Shown here in pieces: positions 7,096-16,162 of a DNA stretch of 64,000 nucleotides. A program made the translations under genes and the position numbers. Position 1 is the stretch's first letter. The number at the start of each line of letters is the position of its first letter. The DNA is from a virus. Below the pieces are notes generated by a model. It worked only from the letters and a program-made list of their open reading frames with translations. It did no database searches and had not been told where the DNA came from. The stretch spans positions 1 through 64,000 of IMG/VR virus record IMGVR_UViG_3300017992_000023; one strand, given 5' to 3'.

Positions 7096-10000
7096 ATGAC
7101 ATTTGAAGAGTATCTTGCAACACTGTCTCCAAGCCCCACTGCTACTTGGCTGTTAGATGAAACGACTGGGCCGTCGGCAGATGATGCTGTCGGTACAATC
7201 GATGGCACATATACCAATGGTGTGTCGCTTAATAATGCCGATAATCCTCCGGGGATGGCAGGGGTATCTGCGGACTTTACTGCAGCCTCTTCCCACTATG
7301 TTGCTATTCCTGGCACTTCAACTGTTGTTAATCAATCTACTTTCTCTATTATTATTTGGTTTAAGCCGGATTCGTCATCAGGCGATCTCATAACAAAAGG
7401 AGATACAGATCAGTATTCTTGGCGAGTAGGTTGGGACGGATCTGTTACCCAATGGACTTCTCTGGGTGCAACCTACCGATCTTTTAGTCCTACATCCGCC
7501 AGCAAGCCGGTTACTGTAGGCGAGTGGAACATGCTCGTGGTAGAGTTCTCTACTGCTGAGACTAAAGTGTATGTTAATGGAGAGCTTGGAGGATCCTCTA
7601 CAGACACTAGCGGTACTTGGGCAACTAATACTACTTCTGATATCCAAATCAGCGGAAGAGCTGATGGGGGCGGAGGCGGCTATTTTGATGGCAAGGTTGC
7701 CCGAGTAGATTATATTCCAGGAACCTACACCGCTAGTGAGATTAAAGACCTCTATCAAGCTGGAGCGGATGATGGGTCATATTTCTGGTATGCCGAAGAT
7801 GCAACGAGGCCAGTAGGTTACTGGCGTTTTGGTGAGCCCACTGGTGATGAATTAATCACTAACGGTACTTTTGACTCTGATATATCTAGCTGGGGGACGA
7901 TAGGGGGTATTGTCCAGTGGTCTTCGTCGGACGGCGGGACATTACGAATAAACCGTAACGGTGCCGGATACAACGAACATGGGGCAAAGCAGGGAATTTC
8001 TACAGTTGTCGGAGAACGATACCGTGTATCGGTAGATGTAGTCGCGGCGACATTTTACTCCCAAGTTCGTGTCTTGGCGGGAGACCCTGGTACAAATTGG
8101 TCTGGGGTCACAAACCTAACATCGGCAGCCTTTACTACTAATGGTCAGACAGGCACACTGACCGCTACTTTCACGGCTACGGGTACCACAACGTGGATAA
8201 TCATGATTGTGGCTAACTCCCTGTTCGCAGAGTCCAGATTTGATAATGTTACTGTTACCCATCTCGCCTCGGATGAGGTAGGTACTTCTCATTTAGACTA
8301 CAAAGGTAATCCTACCCTTAATGAACCAAGTTTGGTCGCTACGGAAAGTGACACTGCTGTAACTTTTAACGGTACTACCCAATACGTAGACGCTGCTCAC
8401 AAGTTAGGGGCCCTCATTGATGGAGCCTCCGCTGCAACTGTCTGTTTCTGGGCTAACTTCAATACTCTAGATAGCAGGTTTCAGCAAGTACTCAAAGTTG
8501 ACGTAGGGAACAAGGATGGTATTGGTATTGTTCTTAGGGATCCGAATGAGGGTCTCTCATATATTGGCGGAAGATCACAGAATAGCGATGCTTACGATAG
8601 CCTAGAGTTTACCCCATCTATAACTGCTGGGAATACTTACTTCTTTGCCTGTGTATTTGACTACGCCAATGGTGAGGTCATTGTGTATATCGATGGGGCA
8701 GAAGCCGGTAGCGATGATACAATGACGTGGGGTAGTACCACATATGTCCATACAGATACAGGAACAATAGATACCATCGGAACTACCCTGAGTTTATCTG
8801 GTCGGGACATGGACGGAACACTGGATGAGTTCGCGATCTATGACTACGCGTTATCTTCTGCCGAGATTTCGGAGATGTATGCGCGGTCAGATGATGGGTC
8901 ATATTTCTGGAAAGCCAAAAATGATCTAGACCCAGTAGCCTACTGGCGCTTGGGAGAGTCTACGGGGCCTACTGCCACTGACGAGTTAGGTAACTACGAT
9001 CTGGCGTACCAGGATAGCCCGACACTTGGGCAAGACAGCCTACTGCCCAGCTCCGACGATACTTCGGTAGAGTTCAACGGGAGTAGCGAGTTCGCCATGC
9101 GTACGGGAACCGACTTCCGCCCATCCGACGCCCAAGGCAGTATTTCCGCGTGGTTCCGTTACGCTTCACTCGGTGGATCACTGGTCTGTCTAGGTGACAA
9201 CATCGGGACGTTTTGGAAGCGCCTACAGATCGGTCTCGATAGGACTACCCAGATTCCGTACTTGATTGCGGATTGTGACACTGCCGGGTTCACGAACCGC
9301 ATAGATGGGCCTTCTGCCCCGTCCGCCAATGAGACACATCACATGGTGGTCACCAGTAATGGTAGTGACTACCGCATGTACCTGGACGGGCAGGAGCTAA
9401 CAACCAGTGTCAGCGAAGGGGCGGATGACGGTAAGTGGTTGAGTTCAATCACTGGTACCAAAGATAGGGTGACATTAGGGGCCGTGTGGGTAAGCTCCAG
9501 CGCCGCTGGTCACCTTGACGGTAATCTGGACGAAGTTTCGATATACGACTATGCACTGTCCCCCACTGATGTCGCTGACCTGTGGGCTCGCGGGGGGATC
9601 TCTGAAGAGTCTAATATTCCGGTACAGGCGATAGGTGTCACACCTCAAACCCCTCAAGCGGATACTTCTGAATCAGATACAGAGACTGCCAACCTCCCCA
9701 CACAAAGTATAAGTATCACTACTCAGCCACCAGAAGCTGTAGTTACTAACGATGCTGATATACCTGCAGAATCCATTAGTATCTCTGCACAAAATCCAGA
9801 GATCTCAGTATCAGTCGTAAAGCCGACTCCCCCGGTAATCCTAAGCGATGACGCTAGGAATGATAATGCTCTTTGGGTTGCACCTTTTGCTGAAGCTAAC
9901 GTATATGAATCTATTGGCACCTATGAGAATACTTTCTCAGAGTTTAATACGCCGTCTTCTTTTACCCATCCAGAGGGGAATGCTTGGCATAACGGGTCTT

Positions 10001-13000
10001 TAGCGGATAACGGATGGTTTGATGTAGCTGACTACACTAACCTCTCCACGGTTATCCGGTTTATCCCTAAGGCTAACAATATCAACGGTTTCCTTATGGG
10101 GGCCCGAGCTTCTGGAAATAACCGTTGGTATGCATTTCAGACTGGAACTAATAATCTAGTCTTCTCAGCAGGCGGATCTAATGCTTGGGGGACAGCGTCA
10201 GCGCCAGTTCTTGTTAATCAAGTCAACACTCTTGTATATGTTAAGAGCGGAACTACAGTTACTGCCTATCTTAACGGAGCTCAAGTAGCAACAACGTCCG
10301 GTATCAGCTTCTCCACTGGTTCTGGAGATATCCTTGGGATTATGTGTGACTTCCAGGGGAACGGATCACAAGAGTATAATGGATACATGCTATTTATGGG
10401 TATGTATGCCGAGGCCTTTGATCTCACAGATGCCCAAAGCTGGCACGACAATCCATACTCAACTTTACAGGAATCCTTCAATAATGCGTCAGATGCTCCG
10501 GCATCTTCTGTCGCACTAACAGCTGTAGCCGGGACTTTTGAAACTAGCGATAACAATCAGGTCACTGGTGATGTAGCTAATATCCCAATGATCACCTCTC
10601 TGATGACGGCTACTGCTAGTGAGCCTCCAGAGAAGTCCGTCTACTCTAAATTGTGGACTAAGATCTTTACGCATAGAAACTATAACCTTCTGGAGCTTGA
10701 AGAGCAAGTCCAGTCCTCTGATCTTACATTCAACACATCAAACTGCTGTGATTGCGTAGCCAAAGCTCCTAGCATAATCCATCAAGACTCAGATGAGTCA
10801 GTAGTGTTTACCGGCGATGAGTATTTTATAGACTCTCAGGCAATGTTCATTAACACGCAGACGGAACTGTCTGTTAGCCTGTGGTTCCAGCCAGATACTA
10901 ATGGGGGTACTACTGGAAGCTTTGACACTGATGGAGAAGGCTTGGTCTGTTGTAATAACAGCTCTGATGTATTTGCTAATTTTGGTATTGTCTGGTTTAA
11001 TAGCCGCATCCATGTGAGGGTCGCTAACCAAGACTATACTTCGGCTAATACATATACGGTCGGAGAGCCACACCTAGTTAATGTGATTTGGGATGATACT
11101 AATGGAACCTTCTACTTGAATGTAGACGGAGTCCAGGACACTCTGACCACTAGTGTTTTCTATTCATCTTTCTCTGATAATAGCTCTGTTGTTATTGGGC
11201 GTAGGACTCCGACTGCTAATGGATTCCGCGGTAAAATACAGCATATCGGCGTGGCCACTGATTTCACCGAAAGAAACAGTGACGGGTACCATTATCCGCG
11301 GCACAATGCATGGCTCTGGGCTAATGGAGCAGATATTGCTACTCCTCTGAATTACCACCTAAAGAGCTACTGGAACAGTAACGATACAGACTATCTGAAT
11401 CCGTTCGTCTATTTCCCAATGAACGATTCTTCTGGTACTCCAGCAGATGCGACTGGAAACCATAGTGACTGGTGGACTGTTAATACTGGTTCTTTGACCT
11501 GGAATGAGTCTGTAGACATTGAAGGATACTCAGATACCTGTATGTCTATGCCAAATACCAGCGAGACTAAGATTACGATGTCTCCAAAGATGTTCATCAA
11601 CTCTAATGTGGGTGATGACTATTTTGGGGATAATTTGTATTCCTCTTTCTCTTTCTGGTTTAGGATCAATGAAGTTGGAAGAGAGGGTACCGTTGAGATC
11701 GAATTCCCTCTAATTGAGTTTTCTCGTTATGGAGAGAATAACAATTTCAATATCCAGTTTAGGTTGAATTATGCTAATGATCTGAAATTATTCGCAGAGA
11801 ACGAATACTATGGGTCTGAACCTCTAGATATCGGGGTTTGGAATCATTTGGAATTCCGTACTTGGGATCAACAAATCACCCTTACTGGACTAATGTGGTA
11901 CCTCAATGGTGAGCTGGCGTTTAATAATTCATTCAGCAATGGGTTCAACTATGGTGGAGAGATTCTTGATATAATCATCAAGAACAGTAACTTCAATTCT
12001 AGTGGAGAGAAGGTTTCGTGTAGCGTAGACTTTATGAACTTTGCTATGGGTTACAGGACCTCCAAGTTCCTTAATGATGAGAGCTCCTACCTTCAACGTT
12101 TTAGGGAGCTATATCAGTTAGAGGGCATCAACTATGATTATATTAACAATCTAGATAATACCTTTAACGAAGTAATCTTCGATTGCCAGACAGCTAATGG
12201 AACGTTTGTGCCTTATGGCGATTACCTAACGTTTTTCAATGATTATGGCAGCATGTCTGTAACGCCTAATAATAGTCCCACGTATAGACAGACTAATGGT
12301 CCCATTCCAGGGATGCCTTATACAATCGGCCTGGATACATCTGCTGGTGAAGGCTTAACTATCGAGAATAACTCAGATACTGTTCCATATCGTCTTAACC
12401 TATGGTTTAAAGTGGACTCTTGGGTAGGAACAGATGATTCGCCTATTGTCTCTATTATTGATACTGTAAACAGCGGTAGGAATGTTTATGTTGAAAGAGA
12501 TTCCAGCCAGACTAATCAGATTCGCCTAAGAACCGAACAGGACTCTCAGACTGGGACGTCATTTGACATTACTCTTGGTCAGTGGAACTTATTGACTGTA
12601 GGTCATGATGGAACTGCAGACCCGACGCTCTATTTCAATGGGGTTGACCACTCCCTTACGCATACGTTCACTCAGACTTGCGGGAGAGAAAAGGTTGTTA
12701 TCGGAAATGAGTCCTCCGATACTCACGGGTGGGATGGAGATGTAGCTCTTATAGTCTTGGCCCAGCCATCTCTTGCTGTTCACGATTCAGCCTATATTGA
12801 GGCATATGCAACTGACAAACTCCAGAGAGAGTGGGCTAAAACAGGAGTAGTCTACGCTGATCCGTTCACTTCGGACTTCACCTTTGAGTTCTATCCAATC
12901 ATATCTTTTACTGGATATAATGGTAGTTGGAATGGAACCCCTCTCCTTAGGAATGAGGCAAGCCCTGTCTATCCGGCTGGGCCTAATATTGTACGTCTTG

Positions 13001-14448
13001 ACTCCGATGGGGATAGCTACACTATCGATCCTATTGCAACTGGGGATGCATTTAACCATATTGAGTGCTATATTAAGATCAATTCATGGATCGATGCAGA
13101 TGCCTACATCATGGGTATGGGAGAGAATGGCGCATCTGCTGATTGGGACATCGGGATCAAACGAGACGGCTCTACAGGGAATATCCAAGTTTTTTACCAC
13201 AACATTGGTGGAACCCTCCTAGAAGGAACTTCTGTCGGTATTACGACTGGGGTCTGGCACCATGTAGCCCTTGTATATGCAGAAGACGCTTCTTTCAATC
13301 AGTACCTAGAGCTCTATATTGACGGAGTCCGAGTAGCCGTAGACACAAATCCCCTCAACCTCTACAGGACTGGTGGAGAGATCCAGGCTTTCTGGGGAAA
13401 TGAGAGTGGTGCTATTAATATGAGCATGACTCTTGGAGCTGTTGGTCCTGAGATCCTCCCGCCATTATCCGGGAGAATTGAGGCGCATTATGATGCATCC
13501 CTGGATCCTAGCAATACAAGCTTAGAGGAACCTCTGCAAGTTAATCTGGAAGCAGCAGAGATCCCATTCTGTAAGCCAGTATCTAACTGGGTCAATCAGC
13601 CCCCAGAAGGTGTAATTCTTAGTTCTATTAATCTTCCGATATCCACTCAATCTGGAGACTGGGTAACTACAGAGAAGCACCAGATTAATATGCTAGCATC
13701 CACCATCCCAGTGGAACCTAGGAGCCCTACTTGGGTTGCATCTGAAGTTGAGCTCTTTGAAGTTCTTATGAGCACTGTGAATATCCCTGTGTCTGTCGCA
13801 GATCCCGGGACATTCTATACGGCTAATAGGTGGTCTTCGACCCCTGCTTCTACAATCCCAGTAGATACTCAGACTAATACTTGGACCTCCTTAGATTTTT
13901 CTCAGGTAGAGCTAAACTCTCTAAATGTGCCTTTGAATTCATTGGCTGTATCCTGGAGCACTCAGGAGAATAATCGTATTAACCTCCTGCTCAATACTGT
14001 TGAGGTAGATGAGAGGATCTTCCATAGAACGTTAGTAACTGAGCATACCTGGGCTGGTTTAGAGCCCGTCTCTTTGCCTATAGCTAGCAATGCACCTAGC
14101 GCAGTCGTGGAGGAGCATGTAGTAGTCTCTATGGATGCTGCAGGAATCCCTATTACGGAGCTATCGCAAACTTTTGATGCTACTGAAAAGCACCAGATCT
14201 TATTGAATTCTCAAGTAATTCCGATGGTGGCGGCTAAGCAAAAGTGGAATGCATCTAGGAACACTGACGATGTTGAGGTATATTCGACCACTCTCCAACT
14301 CCAGAGGGCCGAGAGACGCACCTCTTACATTACTAAAAGCGCCAAGTATTCCTCAGGAATCCATCGAGTTATTCGATATTCTTCCGGAATTGAGCGATTT
14401 GAGAGAAAAACTATGCGTATTAGGCGCACATTCAGCCTAAAAGCTTGA
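7096..14448 (+). CDS. giant LamG-repeat tail fibre / receptor-binding protein
   Basis: 2450 residues. Tandem concanavalin-like (LamG-type) domains: three related repeats at about residues 13-225, 236-600 and 610-835, each opening with a YWRFGE or YWRLGE-type motif and closing with DEFAIYDYALS-type motifs, joined by a DDGSYFW linker. At least four more divergent lectin-like domains follow to ~residue 2150. Repeat 2 contains an extra ~140-residue carbohydrate-binding-module-like domain (residues ~251-391). The end has NIPV-type repeats and a basic tail (IRRTFSLKA). Repeat 3 (about 8990-9600) is visibly GC-richer than its surroundings, suggesting recombination. Likely adheres to surface polysaccharide; no catalytic motif seen. 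Shine-Dalgarno is weak (GGA, 9 bases upstream). Confidence 0.7.
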   Translation: MTFEEYLATLSPSPTATWLLDETTGPSADDAVGTIDGTYTNGVSLNNADNPPGMAGVSADFTAASSHYVAIPGTSTVVNQSTFSIIIWFKPDSSSGDLITKGDTDQYSWRVGWDGSVTQWTSLGATYRSFSPTSASKPVTVGEWNMLVVEFSTAETKVYVNGELGGSSTDTSGTWATNTTSDIQISGRADGGGGGYFDGKVARVDYIPGTYTASEIKDLYQAGADDGSYFWYAEDATRPVGYWRFGEPTGDELITNGTFDSDISSWGTIGGIVQWSSSDGGTLRINRNGAGYNEHGAKQGISTVVGERYRVSVDVVAATFYSQVRVLAGDPGTNWSGVTNLTSAAFTTNGQTGTLTATFTATGTTTWIIMIVANSLFAESRFDNVTVTHLASDEVGTSHLDYKGNPTLNEPSLVATESDTAVTFNGTTQYVDAAHKLGALIDGASAATVCFWANFNTLDSRFQQVLKVDVGNKDGIGIVLRDPNEGLSYIGGRSQNSDAYDSLEFTPSITAGNTYFFACVFDYANGEVIVYIDGAEAGSDDTMTWGSTTYVHTDTGTIDTIGTTLSLSGRDMDGTLDEFAIYDYALSSAEISEMYARSDDGSYFWKAKNDLDPVAYWRLGESTGPTATDELGNYDLAYQDSPTLGQDSLLPSSDDTSVEFNGSSEFAMRTGTDFRPSDAQGSISAWFRYASLGGSLVCLGDNIGTFWKRLQIGLDRTTQIPYLIADCDTAGFTNRIDGPSAPSANETHHMVVTSNGSDYRMYLDGQELTTSVSEGADDGKWLSSITGTKDRVTLGAVWVSSSAAGHLDGNLDEVSIYDYALSPTDVADLWARGGISEESNIPVQAIGVTPQTPQADTSESDTETANLPTQSISITTQPPEAVVTNDADIPAESISISAQNPEISVSVVKPTPPVILSDDARNDNALWVAPFAEANVYESIGTYENTFSEFNTPSSFTHPEGNAWHNGSLADNGWFDVADYTNLSTVIRFIPKANNINGFLMGARASGNNRWYAFQTGTNNLVFSAGGSNAWGTASAPVLVNQVNTLVYVKSGTTVTAYLNGAQVATTSGISFSTGSGDILGIMCDFQGNGSQEYNGYMLFMGMYAEAFDLTDAQSWHDNPYSTLQESFNNASDAPASSVALTAVAGTFETSDNNQVTGDVANIPMITSLMTATASEPPEKSVYSKLWTKIFTHRNYNLLELEEQVQSSDLTFNTSNCCDCVAKAPSIIHQDSDESVVFTGDEYFIDSQAMFINTQTELSVSLWFQPDTNGGTTGSFDTDGEGLVCCNNSSDVFANFGIVWFNSRIHVRVANQDYTSANTYTVGEPHLVNVIWDDTNGTFYLNVDGVQDTLTTSVFYSSFSDNSSVVIGRRTPTANGFRGKIQHIGVATDFTERNSDGYHYPRHNAWLWANGADIATPLNYHLKSYWNSNDTDYLNPFVYFPMNDSSGTPADATGNHSDWWTVNTGSLTWNESVDIEGYSDTCMSMPNTSETKITMSPKMFINSNVGDDYFGDNLYSSFSFWFRINEVGREGTVEIEFPLIEFSRYGENNNFNIQFRLNYANDLKLFAENEYYGSEPLDIGVWNHLEFRTWDQQITLTGLMWYLNGELAFNNSFSNGFNYGGEILDIIIKNSNFNSSGEKVSCSVDFMNFAMGYRTSKFLNDESSYLQRFRELYQLEGINYDYINNLDNTFNEVIFDCQTANGTFVPYGDYLTFFNDYGSMSVTPNNSPTYRQTNGPIPGMPYTIGLDTSAGEGLTIENNSDTVPYRLNLWFKVDSWVGTDDSPIVSIIDTVNSGRNVYVERDSSQTNQIRLRTEQDSQTGTSFDITLGQWNLLTVGHDGTADPTLYFNGVDHSLTHTFTQTCGREKVVIGNESSDTHGWDGDVALIVLAQPSLAVHDSAYIEAYATDKLQREWAKTGVVYADPFTSDFTFEFYPIISFTGYNGSWNGTPLLRNEASPVYPAGPNIVRLDSDGDSYTIDPIATGDAFNHIECYIKINSWIDADAYIMGMGENGASADWDIGIKRDGSTGNIQVFYHNIGGTLLEGTSVGITTGVWHHVALVYAEDASFNQYLELYIDGVRVAVDTNPLNLYRTGGEIQAFWGNESGAINMSMTLGAVGPEILPPLSGRIEAHYDASLDPSNTSLEEPLQVNLEAAEIPFCKPVSNWVNQPPEGVILSSINLPISTQSGDWVTTEKHQINMLASTIPVEPRSPTWVASEVELFEVLMSTVNIPVSVADPGTFYTANRWSSTPASTIPVDTQTNTWTSLDFSQVELNSLNVPLNSLAVSWSTQENNRINLLLNTVEVDERIFHRTLVTEHTWAGLEPVSLPIASNAPSAVVEEHVVVSMDAAGIPITELSQTFDATEKHQILLNSQVIPMVAAKQKWNASRNTDDVEVYSTTLQLQRAERRTSYITKSAKYSSGIHRVIRYSSGIERFERKTMRIRRTFSLKA
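7768..8910 (+). repeat. pair of identical 21-bp direct repeats at LamG repeat borders
   Basis: An identical 21-base stretch encoding DDGSYFW occurs at 7768-7788 and 8890-8910, at the junctions of LamG repeats 1/2 and 2/3. Such perfect identity within diverged repeats could seed recombination that swaps or duplicates fibre domains. Confidence 0.75.
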
Positions 14449-14473
14449 CTAATTAGTATTTTTAGTCTATATT
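14445..14473 (+). promoter_or_regulatory. strong sigma70-type promoter
   Basis: TTGACT (14445-14450), 17-base spacer, TATATT (14468-14473). It overlaps the fibre gene stop and points at the packaging/capsid genes; the next ATG is at 14499. It matches the host housekeeping consensus closely in an AT-rich gap. Confidence 0.7.
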
Positions 14474-14498
14474 CCAACAGATTAGAAACGAGGTTAAT

Positions 14499-14825
14499 AT
14501 GGCAACTTGCTCAACAACTTGTGATGCTGAGATCCATGTAGGTGATATTGGCACAGCTTTCGAGGTGACCCTGGAAGACTGTGATGGTATCGTAGACCTG
14601 ACGGGAGTCAGCACCATTGAGTACAGATTTAAAGATCCCAGCGGAACTACTACGCTTAAATCGGGTTCAGTACTGACTGATGGTACTGACGGGAAAGTCG
14701 TATACAATACCGTTGATGGGGATTTGCCCACTCCTGGCGGCTGGGAGCTCCAAGTAAGAGTTGTCCTCCCTACTGGTACTTGGCATTCAAATAAAGAAAA
14801 ATTCAAGGTCTATCCGAATATCTGA
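14499..14825 (+). CDS. small BppU-N-like structural protein
   Basis: 108 residues. Pattern DLTGVSTIEYRFKDPSGTT, then TDGTDGKVVYNTVDGDLPTPG, then WELQVRVVLPTGTWHS resembles the Ig-like beta-sandwich domain at the N-terminus of baseplate upper proteins and related small phage structural proteins. The N-terminus has three cysteines (CSTTCDAE and EDCDG). First gene after the strong promoter, ending in a TGATG overlap with the large terminase. The virion role is inferred from the fold only. Confidence 0.55.
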   Translation: MATCSTTCDAEIHVGDIGTAFEVTLEDCDGIVDLTGVSTIEYRFKDPSGTTTLKSGSVLTDGTDGKVVYNTVDGDLPTPGGWELQVRVVLPTGTWHSNKEKFKVYPNI

Positions 14826-16153
14826 TGGCTATTACAATCCCATATAACTTCCAACCTAGAACTTATCAGCTAGATCTGATGAGAGCTATGGATAGCGGGA
14901 TTAAGAGAGCTATTACTGTATGGCATCGCCGAGCAGGGAAGGATAAGACTCTTTTCAATATCCTGATCAAAAAGGCCTTTGAGAGGGTGGGGGTTTACTA
15001 TTACTTCTTCCCAGAATTCGCTCAAGGCCGACGCGTTATTTGGGACGGTATCGATGGTAATGGCTTTGCTTTTAGGGATCATATCCCGAAAGAACTAGTC
15101 AAACAGGCCCACGTAACTGATATGAAGATTCAGCTGGTTAACGGCTCAATTATTCAGATCATCGGAACTGACAAGTATGATAAAGTCCGCGGATCTAATC
15201 CAGTTGGTTGCGTATTCTCTGAGTTTGCTTATCAGAATCCAGCAGCGTGGGACGTTGTTCGTCCGATCCTCGGGGAAAATGGTGGATGGGCTGTATTTAA
15301 CTCGACTCCATTCGGCAAGAACCACTTCTTCGATCTATACGAGCATGCAAAGCACAATGAGAAGTGGTATACGGCTCTAGTGACTGTCGAAGACTCTCTC
15401 GATGAAGAGGGGAATCGTTACGTCCCGGAACATGTTATCGAAGAGGATAGGCTCTCTGGGATGGCAGAGGAGATGGTACAACAAGAGTACTACTGCTCCT
15501 TTACAGCTAACTCTCAGGGGTTCTATTACCTTGAGTACCTAACGAGAGCAGAGGAAGAGGATCGTATTGGTACTGTTCCATATTCTCCTGATATCCCTGT
15601 AGATACTTGGTGGGATATTGGAGTTGGAGACTCTACAGCTATCTGGTTTACCCAGACTGTAGGAAAAGAGATCCATGTAATTGACTATTATCAAAATAAC
15701 AGTACTGGTCTTGAGCACTACGTGAAATACCTGCAGACTCTTCCGTATGTCTACAATAGTCATAACTTCCCGCATGATATGGGACATACAGAGTTTGGTA
15801 CTGGACGGACTCGAATGGAGATGGCTGAGAGCCTCTTCACTAACGTCCGCTTGAACATCCTCCCAAAAGTTGGACTAGAGGATGGTATTAACGCAGCTAG
15901 AATTATTCTCCCACGCTGTCATTTTGATAAAGAGAAGTGCGATCAGGGTCTTAAAGCCCTCTATAATTATCATAGAGAGTGGGATGATAAGGTCGCTGAG
16001 TACAAGAATAAACCGAAGCATGACTGGTCCTCTCATGGGGCAGATGCTTTTAGATACTTTGCTGTAGGATTTGTGGCCCCTAAGAAACGCTCACACCGAG
16101 ATGATATGCTCCGTAAACACCGCCGCGGCAACCGTTCCTGGCAAGCAGCTTAA
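14825..16153 (+). CDS. terL: terminase large subunit
   Basis: 442 residues, usual length. The ATPase half has a Walker A-type motif at about residues 33-43 (VWHRRAGKDKT) and a Walker B-type strand (GCVFSEFA, acidic residue Glu). The C-terminal nuclease half opens with DTWWDIGVGDSTAIWF, whose Asp would bind metal in the RNase H-like fold, and ends in HDWSSHGADAFRYFAVG, a conserved terminase end motif. It cleaves concatemers and pumps DNA through the portal. TGATG overlap with the preceding gene; portal follows 9 bases on. Confidence 0.92.
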   Translation: MAITIPYNFQPRTYQLDLMRAMDSGIKRAITVWHRRAGKDKTLFNILIKKAFERVGVYYYFFPEFAQGRRVIWDGIDGNGFAFRDHIPKELVKQAHVTDMKIQLVNGSIIQIIGTDKYDKVRGSNPVGCVFSEFAYQNPAAWDVVRPILGENGGWAVFNSTPFGKNHFFDLYEHAKHNEKWYTALVTVEDSLDEEGNRYVPEHVIEEDRLSGMAEEMVQQEYYCSFTANSQGFYYLEYLTRAEEEDRIGTVPYSPDIPVDTWWDIGVGDSTAIWFTQTVGKEIHVIDYYQNNSTGLEHYVKYLQTLPYVYNSHNFPHDMGHTEFGTGRTRMEMAESLFTNVRLNILPKVGLEDGINAARIILPRCHFDKEKCDQGLKALYNYHREWDDKVAEYKNKPKHDWSSHGADAFRYFAVGFVAPKKRSHRDDMLRKHRRGNRSWQAA

Positions 16154-16162
16154 GAGATTCAT

